Shown piece after piece: positions 47,866 through 60,281 of a stretch of 64,000 nucleotides of DNA. The stretch is from NCBI RefSeq assembly GCF_963855985.1, contig NW_026973566.1, positions 186,001 through 250,000 of the forward strand, written 5' to 3'. Position 1 is the first letter of the stretch, and every line of letters starts with the position of its first letter. The stretch comes from Ostrinia nubilalis. Its lineage: Eukaryota; Arthropoda; Insecta; Lepidoptera; Crambidae. The translations under genes were made by a program, and so were the position numbers. The notes beneath the pieces were generated by a model. That model did not search any database and had not been told where the DNA came from. It saw only the letters and a list, made by a program, of their open reading frames with translations.

Positions 47866-49454
47866 TATATAACCTATAGATAGGCTATTATTTTCTAGAA
47901 ATTTGAGTTAGATTTTGATTTTGTTGAGCTTCACCACGTAACCTCGGTTCGGTCTAATTTAGGGTAGGTATTGCCTGTTTTCCAAAGTTTTTGACCTCCG
48001 ATCGCAACAAATGAGGTGTCTATGGATAGGGCTCGCCGAGACGAATCCAAAAAGCCGAATAACGTCGGGGGTGGCCCTAGAAAATTTTGAAAATGACGCC
48101 CAAAAACCGTCTCAGATCCCAAAAGAAACACTAAAGACCACCAAAAAAGCAGAATTTAGTGTGAAACGATGTCAATCGAACGTCACGGGAGTGCTAAACC
48201 GAAAAGGGTGAATCTATTTAAGCGAAAAAATTTTGAAAATCCGACCAAAAATTACCAAGTTATAAAATTTTGTATGAAAAAATTCTAAGTCAATATTAAA
48301 AATCTAAAAAATTGAATAAAATCGCCAGGAAGGGTGCTAGGGGTCTCAAAATGTTACGGGGGTGTAGGCAAAAAATATGGCGCTCAAATGATGTATATAA
48401 CCTATAGATAGGCTATTATTTTCTAGAAATTTGAGTTAGATTTTGATTTTGTTGAGCTTCACCACGTAACCTCGGTTCGGTCTAATTTAGGGTAGGTATT
48501 GCCTGTTTTCCAAAGTTTTTGACCTCCGATCGCAACAAATGAGGTGTCTATGGATAGGGCTCGCCGAGACGAATCCAAAAAGCCGAATAACGTCGGGGGT
48601 GGCCCTAGAACATTTTGAAAATGACGCCCAAAAACCGTCTCAGATCCCAAAAGAAACACTAAAGACCACCAAAAAAGCAGAATTTAGTGTGAAACGATGT
48701 CAATCGAACGTCACGGGAGTGCTAAACTGAAAAGGGTGAATCTATTTAAGCGAAAAAATTTTGAAAATCCGACCAAAAATTACCAACTTATAAAATTTTG
48801 TATGAAAAAATTCTAAGTCAATATTAAAAATCTAAAAAATTGAATAAAATCGCCAGGAAGGGTGCTAGGGGTCTCAAAATGTTACGGGGGTGTAGGCAAA
48901 AAATATGGCGCACAAAATGATGTATATAACCTATAGATAGGCTATTATTTTCTAGAAATTTGAGTTAGATTTTGATTTTGTTGAGCTTCACCACGTAACC
49001 TCGGTTCGGTTTAATTTAGGGTAGGTATTGCCTGTTTTCCAAAGTTTTTGACCTCCGATCGCAACAAATGAGGTGTCTATGGATAGGGCTCACCGAGACG
49101 AATCCAAAAAGCTGAAACACGCCGGGGGTGGCCCTAGAAAATTTTGAAAATGACGCCCAAAAACCGTCTCAGATCCCAAAAGAAACACTAAAGACCACCA
49201 AAAAAGCAGAATTTAGTGTGAAACGATGTCAATCGAACGTCACGGGAGTGCTAAACCGAAAAGGGTGAATCTATTTAAGCGAAAAAATTTTGAAAATCCG
49301 ACCAAAAATTACCAAGTTATAAAATTTTGTATGAAAAAATTCTAAGTCAATATTAAAAATCTAAAAAATTGAATAAAATCGCCAGGAAGGGTGCTAGGGG
49401 TCTCAAAATGTTACGGGGGTGAAGGCAAAAAATATGGCGCTCAAATGATGTATA
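47866..49454. repeat. Satellite family B array, segment 11
   Basis: Starts: 47868, 48396, 48925. Subtypes: B1, B1, B5. The last carries GGTGAAGGC before b5. Confidence 0.97.
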
Positions 49455-49717
49455 CAGGGTGTTAGGTAAATGGGTATATGAGCCGACACTAGCCCATGTT
49501 AACATGGGCATATAAATGGTATGGTGAAGTCAGAAATTTGATATCATCATTTTAATTTTTTAATTTTCATACAAAATAAATTTTATAAAATCCGATTTGT
49601 ATGAAAAATAAAATAATTAAAATGAAGATATCATTTTTTTTACTTCACCATACCATTTATATGACCATGTTAACATGGGCTAGTGTCGGCTCATATATCC
49701 ATTTACCTAACACCCTG
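49455..49717. mobile_element. Element b5: 263-bp hairpin MITE
   Basis: Near-identical to b2-b4. TA flanks lie at 49453-49454 and 49718-49719. b4 to b5 is 7759 bp. Confidence 0.93.
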
Positions 49718-52357
49718 TATAACCTATAGGTTGGCTATTATTTTCTAGAAATTTGAGTTAGATTTTGATTTTGTTGAGCTTCACCACGTAACCTCGGTTC
49801 GGTCTAATTTAGGGTAGGTATTGCCTGTTTTCCAAAGTTTTTGACCTCCGATCGCAACAAATGAGGTGTCTATGGATAGGGCTCGCCGAGACAAATCCAA
49901 AAAGCTGAAAAACGCCGGGGGTGGCCCTAGAAAATTTTGAAAATGACGCTTAAAAACCGTCTCAGATCCCAAAAGAAACACTAAAGACCACCAAAAAAGC
50001 AGAATTTAGTATGAAACGATGTCAATCGAACGTCACGGGAGTGCTAAACCGAAAAGGGTCAATCTATTTAAGCGAAAAAATTTTGAAAATCCGACCAAAA
50101 ATTACCAAGTTATAAAATTTTGTATGAAAAAATTCTAAGTCAATATTAAAAATCTAAAAAATTGAATAAAATCGCCAGGAAGGGTGCTAGGGGTCTCAAA
50201 ATGTTACGGGGGTGTAGGCAAAAAATATGGCGCTCAAATGATGTATATAACCTATAGATAGGCTATTATTTTCTAGAAATTTGAGTTAGATTTTAATTTT
50301 GTTGAGCTTCACCACGTAACCTCGGTTCGGTCTAATTTAGGGTAGGTATTGCCTGTTTTCCAAAGTTTTTGACCTCCGATCGCAACAAATGAGGTGTCTA
50401 TGGATAGGGCTCGCCGAGACGAATCCAAAAAGCTGAAACACGCCGGGGGTGGCCCTAGAAAATTTTGAAAATGACGCCCAAAAACCGTCTCAGATCCCAA
50501 AAGAAACACTAAAGACCACCAAAAAAGCAGAATTTAGTGTGAAACGATGTCAATCGAACGTCACGGGAGTGCTTAACCGAAAAGGGTGAATCTATTTAAG
50601 CGAAAAATTTTGAAAATCCGACCAAAAATTACCAAGTTATAAAATTTTGTATGAAAAAATTCTAAGTCAATATTAAAAATCTAAAAAATTGAATAAAATC
50701 GCCAGGAAGGGTGCTAGGGGTCTCAAAATGTTACGGGGGTGTAGGCAAAAAATATGGCGCTCAAATGATGTATATAACCTATAGATAGGCTATTAATTTC
50801 TAGAAATTTGAGTTAGATTTTGATTTTGTTGAGCTTCACCACGTAACCTCGGTTCGGTCTAATTTAGGGTAGGTATTGCCTGTTTTCCAAAGTTTTTGAC
50901 CTCCGATCGCAACAAATGAGGTGTCTATGGATAGGGCTCGCCGAGACGAATCCAAAAAGCTGAAACACGCCGGGGGTGGCCCTAGAAAATTTTGAAAATG
51001 ACGCCCAAAAACCGTCTCAGATCCCAAAAGAAACACTAAAGACCACCAAAAAAGCAGAATTTAGTGTGAAACGATGTCAATCGAACGTCACGGGAGTGCT
51101 AAACCGAAAAGGGTGAATCTATTTAAGCGAAAAAATTTTGAAAATCCGACCAAAAATTACCAAGTTATAAAATTTTGTATGAAAAAATTCTAAGTCAATA
51201 TTAAAAATCTAAAAAATTGAATAAAATCGCCAGGAAGGGTGCTAGGGGTCTCAAAATGTTACGGGGGTGTAGGCAAAAAATATGGCGCTCAAATGATGTA
51301 TATAACCTATAGGTAGGCTATTATTTTCTAGAAATTTGAGTTAGATTTTGATTTTGTTGAGCTTCACCACGTAACCTCGGTTCGGTCTAATTTAGGGTAG
51401 GTATTGCCTGTTTTCCAAAGTTTTTGACCTCCGATCGCAACAAATGAGGTGTCTATGGATAGGGCTCGCCGAGACGAATCCAAAAAGCTGAAAAACGCCG
51501 GGGGTGGCCCTAGAAAATTTTGAAAATGACGCCCAAAAACCGTCTCAGATCCCAAAAGAAACACTAAAGACCACCAAAAAAGCAGAATTTAGTATGAAAC
51601 GATGTCAATCGAACGTCACGGGAGTGCTAAACCGAAAAGGGTGAATCTATTTAAGCGAAAAAATTTTGAAAATCCGACCAAAAATTACCAAGTTATAAAA
51701 TTTTGTATGAAAAAATTCTAAGTCAATATTAAAAATCTAAAAAATTGAATAAAATCGCCAGGAAGGGTGCTAGGGGTCTCAAAATGTTACGGGGGTGTAG
51801 GCAAAAAATATGGCGCTCAAAATGATGTATATAACCTATAGATAGGCTATTATTTTCTAGAAATTTGAGTTAGATTTTGATTTTGTTGAGCTTCACCACG
51901 TAACCTCTGTTCGGTTTAATTTAGGGTAGGTATTGCCTGTTTTCCAAAGTTTTTGACCTCCGATCGCAACAAATGAGGTGTCTATGGATAGGGCTCACCG
52001 AGACGAATCCAAAAAGCTGAAACACGCCGGGGGTGGCCCTAGAAAATTTTGAAAATGACGCCCAAAAACCGTCTCAGATCCCAAAAGAAACACTAAAGAC
52101 CACCAAAAAAGCAGAATTTAGTGTGAAACGATGTCAATCGAACGTCACGGGAGTGCTAAACCGAAAAGGGTGAATCTATTTAAGCGAAAAAATTTTGAAA
52201 ATCCGACCAAAAATTACCAAGTTATAAAATTTTGTATGAAAAAATTCTAAGTCAATATTAAAAATCTAAAAAATTTAATAAAATCGCCAGGAAGGGTGCT
52301 AGGGGTCTCAAAATGTTACGGGGGTGTAGGCAAAAAATATGGCGCTCAAATGATGTA

Positions 52358-55300
52358 TATAACCTATAGATAGGCTATTATTTTCTAGAAATTTGAGTTA
52401 GATTTTGATTTTGTTGAGCTTCACCACGTAACCTCGGTTCGGTCTAATTTAGGTTAGGTATTGCCTGTTTTCCAAAGTTTTTGACCTCCGATCGCAACAA
52501 ATGAGGTGTCTATGGATAGGGCTCGCCGAGACGAATCCAAAAAGCCGAATAACGTCGGGGGTGGCCCTAGAAAATTTTGAAAATGACGCCCAAAAACTGT
52601 CTCAGATCCCAAAAGAAACACTAAAGACCACCAAAAAAGCAGAATTTAGTGTGAAACGATGTCAATCGAACGTCACGGGAGTGCTAAACTGAAAAGGGTG
52701 AATCTATTTAAGCGAAAAAATTTTGAAAATCCGACCAAAAATTACCAAGTTATAAAATTTTGTATGAAAAAATTCTAAGTCAATATTAAAAATCTAAAAA
52801 ATTGAATAAAATCGCCAGGAAGGGTGCTAGGGGTCTCAAAATGTTACGGGGGTGTAGGCAAAAAATATGGCGCTCAAAATGATGTATATAACCTATAGAT
52901 AGGCTATTATTTTCTAGAACTTTGAGTTAGATTTTGATTTTGTTGAGCTTCACCACGTAACCTCGGTTCGGTTTAATTTAGGGTAGGTATTGCCTGTTTT
53001 CCAAAGTTTTTGACCTCCGATCGCAACAAATGAGGTGTCTATGGATAGGGCTCACCGAGACGAATCCAAAAAGCTGAAACACGCCGGGGGTGGCCCTAGA
53101 AAATTTTGAAAATGACGCCCAAAAACCGTCTCAGATCCCAAAAGAAACACTAAAGACCACCAAAAAAGCAGAATTTAGTGTGAAACGATGTCAATCGAAC
53201 GTCACGGGAGTGCTAAACCGAAAAGGGTGAATCTATTTAAGCGAAAAAATTTTGAAAATCCGACCAAAAATTACCAAGTTATAAAATTTTGTATGAAAAA
53301 ATTCTAAGTCAATATTAAAAATCTAAAAAATTTAATAAAATCGCCAGGAAGGGTGCTAGGGGTCTCAAAATGTTACGGGGGTGTAGGCAAAAAATATGGC
53401 GCTCAAATGATGTATATAACCTATAGATAGGCTATTATTTTCTAGAAATTTGAGTTAGATTTTGATTTTGTTGAGCTTCACCACGTAACCTCGGTTCGGT
53501 CTAATTTAGGTTAGGTATTGCCTGTTTTCCAAAGTTTTTGACCTCCGATCGCAACAAATGAGGTGTCTATGGATAGGGCTCGCCGAGACGAATCCAAAAA
53601 GCCGAATAACGTCGGGGGTGGCCCTAGAAAATTTTGAAAATGACGCCCAAAAACTGTCTCAGATCCCAAAAGAAACACTAAAGACCACCAAAAAAGCAGA
53701 ATTTAGTGTGAAACGATGTCAATCGAACGTCACGGGAGTGCTAAACTGAAAAGGGTGAATCTATTTAAGCGAAAAAATTTTGAAAATCCGACCAAAAATT
53801 ACCAAGTTATAAAATTTTGTATGAAAAAATTCTAAGTCAATATTAAAAATCTAAAAAATTGAATAAAATCGCCAGGAAGGGTGCTAGGGGTCTCAAAATG
53901 TTACGGGGGTGTAGGCAAAAAATATGGCGCTCAAAATGATGTATATAACCTATAGATAGGCTATTATTTTCTAGAAATTTGAGTTAGATTTTGATTTTGT
54001 TGAGCTTCACCACGTAACCTCGGTTCGGTTTAATTTAGGGTAGGTATTGCCTGTTTTCCAAAGTTTTTGACCTCCGATCGCAACAAATGAGGTGTCTATG
54101 GATAGGGCTCACCGAGACGAATCCAAAAAGCTGAAACACGCCGGGGGTGGCCCTAGAAAATTTTGAAAATGACGCCCAAAAACCGTCTCAGATCCCAAAA
54201 GAAACACTAAAGACCACCAAAAAAGCAGAATTTAGTGTGAAACGATGTCAATCGAACGTCACGGGAGTGCTAAACCGAAAAGGGTGAATCTATTTAAGCG
54301 AAAAAATTTTGAAAATCCGACCAAAAATTACCAAGTTATAAAATTTTGTATGAAAAAATTCTAAGTCAATATTAAAAATCTAAAAAATTTAATAAAATCG
54401 CCAGGAAGGGTGCTAGGGGTCTCAAAATGTTACGGGGGTGTAGGCAAAAAATATGGCGCTCAAATGATGTATATAACCTATAGATAGGCTATTATTTTCT
54501 AGAAATTTGAGTTAGATTTTGATTTTGTTGAGCTTCACCACGTAACCTCGGTTCGGTCTAATTTAGGTTAGGTATTGCCTGTTTTCCAAAGTTTTTGACC
54601 TCCGATCGCAACAAATGAGGTGTCTATGGATAGGGCTCGCCGAGACGAATCCAAAAAGCCGAATAACGTCGGGGGTGGCCCTAGAAAATTTTGAAAATGA
54701 CGCCCAAAAACTGTCTCAGATCCCAAAAGAAACACTAAAGACCACCAAAAAAGCAGAATTTAGTGTGAAACGATGTCAATCGAACGTCACGGGAGTGCTA
54801 AACTGAAAAGGGTGAATCTATTTAAGCGAAAAAATTTTGAAAATCCGACCAAAAATTACCAAGTTATAAAATTTTGTATGAAAAAATTCTAAGTCAATAT
54901 TAAAAATCTAAAAAATTGAATAAAATCGCCAGGAAGGGTGCTAGGGGTCTCAAAATGTTACGGGGGTGTAGGCAAAAAATATGGCGCTCAAAATGATGTA
55001 TATAACCTATAGATAGGCTATTATTTTCTAGAAATTTGAGTTAGATTTTGATTTTGTTGAGCTTCACCACGTAACCTCGGTTCGGTTTAATTTAGGGTAG
55101 GTATTGCCTGTTTTCCAAAGTTTTTGACCTCCGATCGCAACAAATGAGGTGTCTATGGATAGGGCTCACCGAGACGAATCCAAAAAGCTGAAACACGCCG
55201 GGGGTGGCCCTAGAAAATTTTGAAAATGACGCCCAAAAACCGTCTCAGATCCCAAAAGAAACACTAAAGACCACCAAAAAAGCAGAATTTAGTGTGAAAC

Positions 55301-56585
55301 GATGTCAATCGAACGTCACGGGAGTGCTAAACCGAAAAGGGTGAATCTATTTAAGCGAAAAAATTTTGAAAATCCGACCAAAAATTACCAAGTTATAAAA
55401 TTTTGTATGAAAAAATTCTAAGTCAATATTAAAAATCTAAAAAATTTAATAAAATCGCCAGGAAGGGTGCTAGGGGTCTCAAAATGTTACGGGGGTGTAG
55501 GCAAAAAATATGGCGCTCAAATGATGTATATAACCTATAGATAGGCTATTATTTTCTAGAAATTTGAGTTAGATTTTGATTTTGTTGAGCTTCACCACGT
55601 AACCTCGGTTCGGTCTAATTTAGGTTAGGTATTGCCTGTTTTCCAAAGTTTTTGACCTCCGATCGCAACAAATGAGGTGTCTATGGATAGGGCTCGCCGA
55701 GACGAATCCAAAAAGCCGAATAACGTCGGGGGTGGCCCTAGAAAATTTTGAAAATGACGCCCAAAAACTGTCTCAGATCCCAAAAGAAACACTAAAGACC
55801 ACCAAAAAAGCAGAATTTAGTGTGAAACGATGTCAATCGAACGTCACGGGAGTGCTAAACTGAAAAGGGTGAATCTATTTAAGCGAAAAAATTTTGAAAA
55901 TCCGACCAAAAATTACCAAGTTATAAAATTTTGTATGAAAAAATTCTAAGTCAATATTAAAAATCTAAAAAATTTAATAAAATCGCCAGGAAGGGTGCTA
56001 GGGGTCTCAAAATGTTACGGGGGTGTAGGCAAAAAATATGGCGCTCAAAATGATGTATATAACCTATAGATAGGCTATTATTTTCTAGAAATTTGAGTTA
56101 GATTTTGATTTTGTTGAGCTTCACCACGTAACCTCGGTTCGGTTTAATTTAGGGTAGGTATTGCCTGTTTTCCAAAGTTTTTGACCTCCGATCGCAACAA
56201 ATGAGGTGTCTATGGATAGGGCTCGCCGAGACGAATCTAAAAAGCTGAAACACGCCGGGGGTGGCCCTAGAAAATTTTGAAAATGACGCCCAAAAACCGT
56301 CTCAGATCCCAAAAGAAACACTAAAGACCACCAAAAAAGCAGAATTTAGTGTGAAACGATGTCAATCGAACGTCACGGGAGTGCTAAACCGAAAAGGGTG
56401 AATCTATTTAAGCGAAAAAATTTTGAAAATCCGACCAAAAATTACCAAGTTATAAAATTTTGTATGAAAAAATTCTAAGTCAATATTAAAAATCTAAAAA
56501 ATTGAATAAAATCGCCAGGAAGGGTGCTAGGGGTCTCAAAATGTTACGGGGGTGTAGGCAAAAAATATGGCGCTCAAATGATGTA
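52358..56585. repeat. 1057-bp dimeric higher-order repeat, four copies
   Basis: Dimers start at 52358, 53415, 54472 and 55529, each exactly 1057 bp apart. The first monomer is B1 with TTTAGGTTAGG and AAAAACTGTCTC variants. The second is B5 with GGTTTAATTT and GCTCACCGAG; in the last dimer it is a B2-like variant with GCTCGCCGAG. Two more copies of the dimer lie at 43542 and 44599. Confidence 0.92.
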
Positions 56586-56589
56586 TATA
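56584..56589. other. Integration hotspot TATATA (reference copy in the B monomer)
   Basis: This shows the intact site GATG-TATATA-ACC in a typical monomer. In other monomers of the window elements a, b, c, d and e all sit in this six-base tract. The equivalent tract in family A (GATG-TATATA-ACG, seen intact at 3029-3034) holds e1 and the left end of a1. f2 lies in the same TA run at the right edge of e2. Confidence 0.85.
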
Positions 56590-56717
56590 ACCTATAGGTA
56601 GGCTATTATTTTCTAGAAATTTGAGTTAGATTTTGATTTTGTTGAGCTTCACCACGTAACCTCGGTTCGGTCTAATTTAGGGTAGGTATTGCCTGTTTTC
56701 CAAAGTTTTTGACCTCC

Positions 56718-56761
56718 GATCGCAACAAATGAGGTGTCTATGGATAGGGCTCGCCGAGACG
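56718..56761. other. Conserved box 1 of the satellite (reference copy)
   Basis: This 44-bp block starts GATCGCAACAAATGAGGTGTC and ends GAGACG. It is the part most alike between the diverged A and B families, with three transition differences. In A it begins at 284. Function unknown; it could be a protein-binding site. Confidence 0.55.
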
Positions 56762-56882
56762 AATCCAAAAAGCCGAATAACGTCGGGGGTGGCCCTAGAA
56801 AATTTTGAAAATGACGCCCAAAAACCGTCTCAGATCCCAAAAGAAACACTAAAGACCACCAAAAAAGCAGAATTTAGTGTGA

Positions 56883-56928
56883 AACGATGTCAATCGAACG
56901 TCACGGGAGTGCTAAACCGAAAAGGGTG
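56883..56928. other. Conserved box 2 of the satellite (reference copy)
   Basis: This 46-bp block contains CAATCGAACGTCA and GGGAGTGCTAA. It has about four differences between families A and B, whereas the sequence around it is much more diverged. Function unknown. Confidence 0.5.
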
Positions 56929-57113
56929 AATCTATTTAAGCGAAAAAATTTTGAAAATCCGACCAAAAATTACCAAGTTATAAAATTTTGTATGAAAAAA
57001 TTCTAAGTCAATATTAAAAATCTAAAAAATTGAATAAAATCGCCAGGAAGGGTGCTAGGGGTCTCAAAATGTTACGGGGGTGTAGGCAAAAAATATGGCG
57101 CTCAAATGATGTA

Positions 57114-60100
57114 TATAACCTATAGGTAGGCTATTATTTTCTAGAAATTTGAGTTAGATTTTGATTTTGTTGAGCTTCACCACGTAACCTCGGTTCGGTC
57201 TAATTTAGGGTAGGTATTGCCTGTTTTCCAAAGTTTTTGACCTCCGATCGCAACAAATGAGGTGTCTATGGATAGGGCTCGCCGAGACGAATCCAAAAAG
57301 CCGAATAACGTCGGGGGTGGCCCTAGAAAATTTTGAAAATGACGCCCAAAAACCGTCTCAGATCCCAAAAGAAACACTAAAGACCACCAAAAAAGCAGAA
57401 TTTAGTGTGAAACGATGTCAATCGAACGTCACGGGAGTGCTAAACCGAAAAGGGTGAATCTATTTAAGCGAAAAAATTTTGAAAATCCGACCAAAAATTA
57501 CCAAGTTATAAAATTTTGTATGAAAAAATTCTAAGTCAATATTAAAAATCTAAAAAATTTCATAAAATCGCCAGGAAGGGTGCTAGGGGTCTCAAAATGT
57601 TACGGGGGTGTAGGCAAAAAATATGGCGCTCAAATGATGTATATAACCTATAGATAGGCTATTAATTTCTAGAAATTTGAGTTAGATTTTGATTTTGTTG
57701 AGCTTCACCACGTAACCTCGGTTCGGTCTAATTTAGGGTAGGTATTGCCTGTTTTCCAAAGTTTTTGACCTCCGATCGCAACAAATGAGGTGTCTATGGA
57801 TAGGGCTCGCCGAGACGAATCCAAAAAGCTGAAAAACGCCGGGGGTGGCCCTAGAAAATTTTGAAAATGACGCCCAAAACCCGTCTCAGATCCCAAAAGA
57901 AACACTAAAGACCACCAAAAAAGCAGAATTTAGTGTGAAACGATGTCAATCGAACGTCACGGGAGTGCTAAACCGAAAAGGGTGAATCTATTTAAGCGAA
58001 AAAATTTTGAAAATCCGACCAAAAATTACCAAGTTATAAAATTTTGTATGAAAAAATTCTAAGTCAATATTAAAAATCTAAAAAATTGAATAAAATCGCC
58101 AGGAAGGGTGCTAGGGGTCTCAAAATGTTACGGGGGTGTAGGCAAAAAATATGGCGCTCAAATGATGTATATAACCTATAGATAGGCTATTAATTTCTAG
58201 AAATTTGAGTTAGATTTTGATTTTGTTGAGCTTCACCACGTAACCTCGGTTCGGTCTAATTTAGGGTAGGTATTGCCTGTTTTCCAAAGTTTTTGACCTC
58301 CGATCGCAACAAATGAGGTGTCTATGGATAGGGCTCGCCGAGACGAATCCAAAAAGCTGAAACACGCCGGGGGTGGCCCTAGAAAATTTTGAAAATGACG
58401 CCCAAAAACCGTCTCAGATCCCAAAAGAAACACTAAAGACCACCAAAAAAGCAGAATTTAGTGTGAAACGATGTCAATCGAACGTCACGGGAGTGCTAAA
58501 CCGAAAAGGGTGAATCTATTTAAGCGAAAAAATTTTGAAAATCCGACCAAAAATTACCAAGTTATAAAATTTTGTATGAAAAAATTCTAAGTCAATATTA
58601 AAAATCTAAAAAATTGAATAAAATCGCCAGGAAGGGTGCTAGGGGTCTCAAAATGTTACGGGGGTGTAGGCAAAAAATATGGCGCTCAAATGATGTATAT
58701 AACCTATAGGTAGGCTATTATTTTCTAGAAATTTGAGTTAGATTTTGATTTTGTTGAGCTTCACCACGTAACCTCGGTTCGGTCTAATTTAGGGTAGGTA
58801 TTGCCTGTTTTCCAAAGTTTTTGACCTCCGATCGCAACAAATGAGGTGTCTATGGATAGGGCTCGCCGAGACGAATCCAAAAAGCCGAATAACGTCGGGG
58901 GTGGCCCTAGAAAATTTTGAAAATGACGCCCAAAAACCGTCTCAGATCCCAAAAGAAACACTAAAGACCACCAAAAAAGCAGAATTTAGTGTGAAACGAT
59001 GTCAATCGAACGTCACGGGAGTGCTAAACCGAAAAGGGTGAATCTATTTAAGCGAAAAAATTTTGAAAATCCGACCAAAAATTACCAAGTTATAAAATTT
59101 TGTATGAAAAAATTCTAAGTCAATATTAAAAATCTAAAAAATTTCATAAAATCGCCAGGAAGGGTGCTAGGGGTCTCAAAATGTTACGGGGGTGTAGGCA
59201 AAAAATATGGCGCTCAAATGATGTATATAACCTATAGATAGGCTATTAATTTCTAGAAATTTGAGTTAGATTTTGATTTTGTTGAGCTTCACCACGTAAC
59301 CTCGGTTCGGTCTAATTTAGGGTAGGTATTGCCTGTTTTCCAAAGTTTTTGACCTCCGATCGCAACAAATGAGGTGTCTATGGATAGGGCTCGCCGAGAC
59401 GAATCCAAAAAGCTGAAAAACGCCGGGGGTGGCCCTAGAAAATTTTGAAAATGACGCCCAAAACCCGTCTCAGATCCCAAAAGAAACACTAAAGACCACC
59501 AAAAAAGCAGAATTTAGTGTGAAACGATGTCAATCGAACGTCACGGGAGTGCTAAACCGAAAAGGGTGAATCTATTTAAGCGAAAAAATTTTGAAAATCC
59601 GACCAAAAATTACCAAGTTATAAAATTTTGTATGAAAAAATTCTAAGTCAATATTAAAAATCTAAAAAATTGAATAAAATCGCCAGGAAGGGTGCTAGGG
59701 GTCTCAAAATGTTACGGGGGTGTAGGCAAAAAATATGGCGCTCAAATGATGTATATAACCTATAGATAGGCTATTAATTTCTAGAAATTTGAGTTAGATT
59801 TTGATTTTGTTGAGCTTCACCACGTAACCTCGGTTCGGTCTAATTTAGGGTAGGTATTGCCTGTTTTCCAAAGTTTTTGACCTCCGATCGCAACAAATGA
59901 GGTGTCTATGGATAGGGCTCGCCGAGACGAATCCAAAAAGCTGAAACACGCCGGGGGTGGCCCTAGAAAATTTTGAAAATGACGCCCAAAAACCGTCTCA
60001 GATCCCAAAAGAAACACTAAAGACCACCAAAAAAGCAGAATTTAGTGTGAAACGATGTCAATCGAACGTCACGGGAGTGCTAAACCGAAAAGGGTGAATC

Positions 60101-60281
60101 TATTTAAGCGAAAAAATTTTGAAAATCCGACCAAAAATTACCAAGTTATAAAATTTTGTATGAAAAAATTCTAAGTCAATATTAAAAATCTAAAAAATTG
60201 AATAAAATCGCCAGGAAGGGTGCTAGGGGTCTCAAAATGTTACGGGGGTGTAGGCAAAAAATATGGCGCTCAAATGATGTA
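57114..60281. repeat. 1584-bp trimeric higher-order repeat, two copies
   Basis: Trimers B1-B3-B2 start at 57114 and 58698, offset 1584 bp. The B3 member has AAAACCCGTCTC instead of AAAAACCGTCTC in both copies. This confirms recent block duplication. Confidence 0.9.

Larger units (their letters stand above)
30936..49717. repeat. Composite block of about 7.2-7.5 kb, three copies, with mobile elements included
   Basis: The order [B2 or B1]-B4-B2-a-B1-B1...-b starts at 30936, 38426 and 45656. Element a copies are 7490 and 7230 bp apart. The second and third blocks continue in parallel after b (GACGCTTAAAAACC monomer, then GATTTTAATTTTG monomer, then B2, then B1-B5 dimers). The blocks differ in monomer number between a and b. 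The first also has the extra 1851-bp duplication with b3, and c. Confidence 0.8.

Noticed and set aside
52440..52465. TTAGGTTAGG in some B1 monomers, two units of the insect telomere repeat.
   Set aside because: It is created by a single G-to-T change in TTTAGGGTAGG and never exceeds two units; coincidence.
56649..56929. Recurrent 63-66-residue open frames on both strands of most B monomers, with partial similarity to frames in A monomers.
   Set aside because: They lie in the same place of a homogenised satellite. B4 monomers break the minus frame with TTTTAAAA and B5 monomers with GGTTTAATTT. No start context, splice signals or codon-like pattern is visible. Similarity between A and B follows from conserved box 1.
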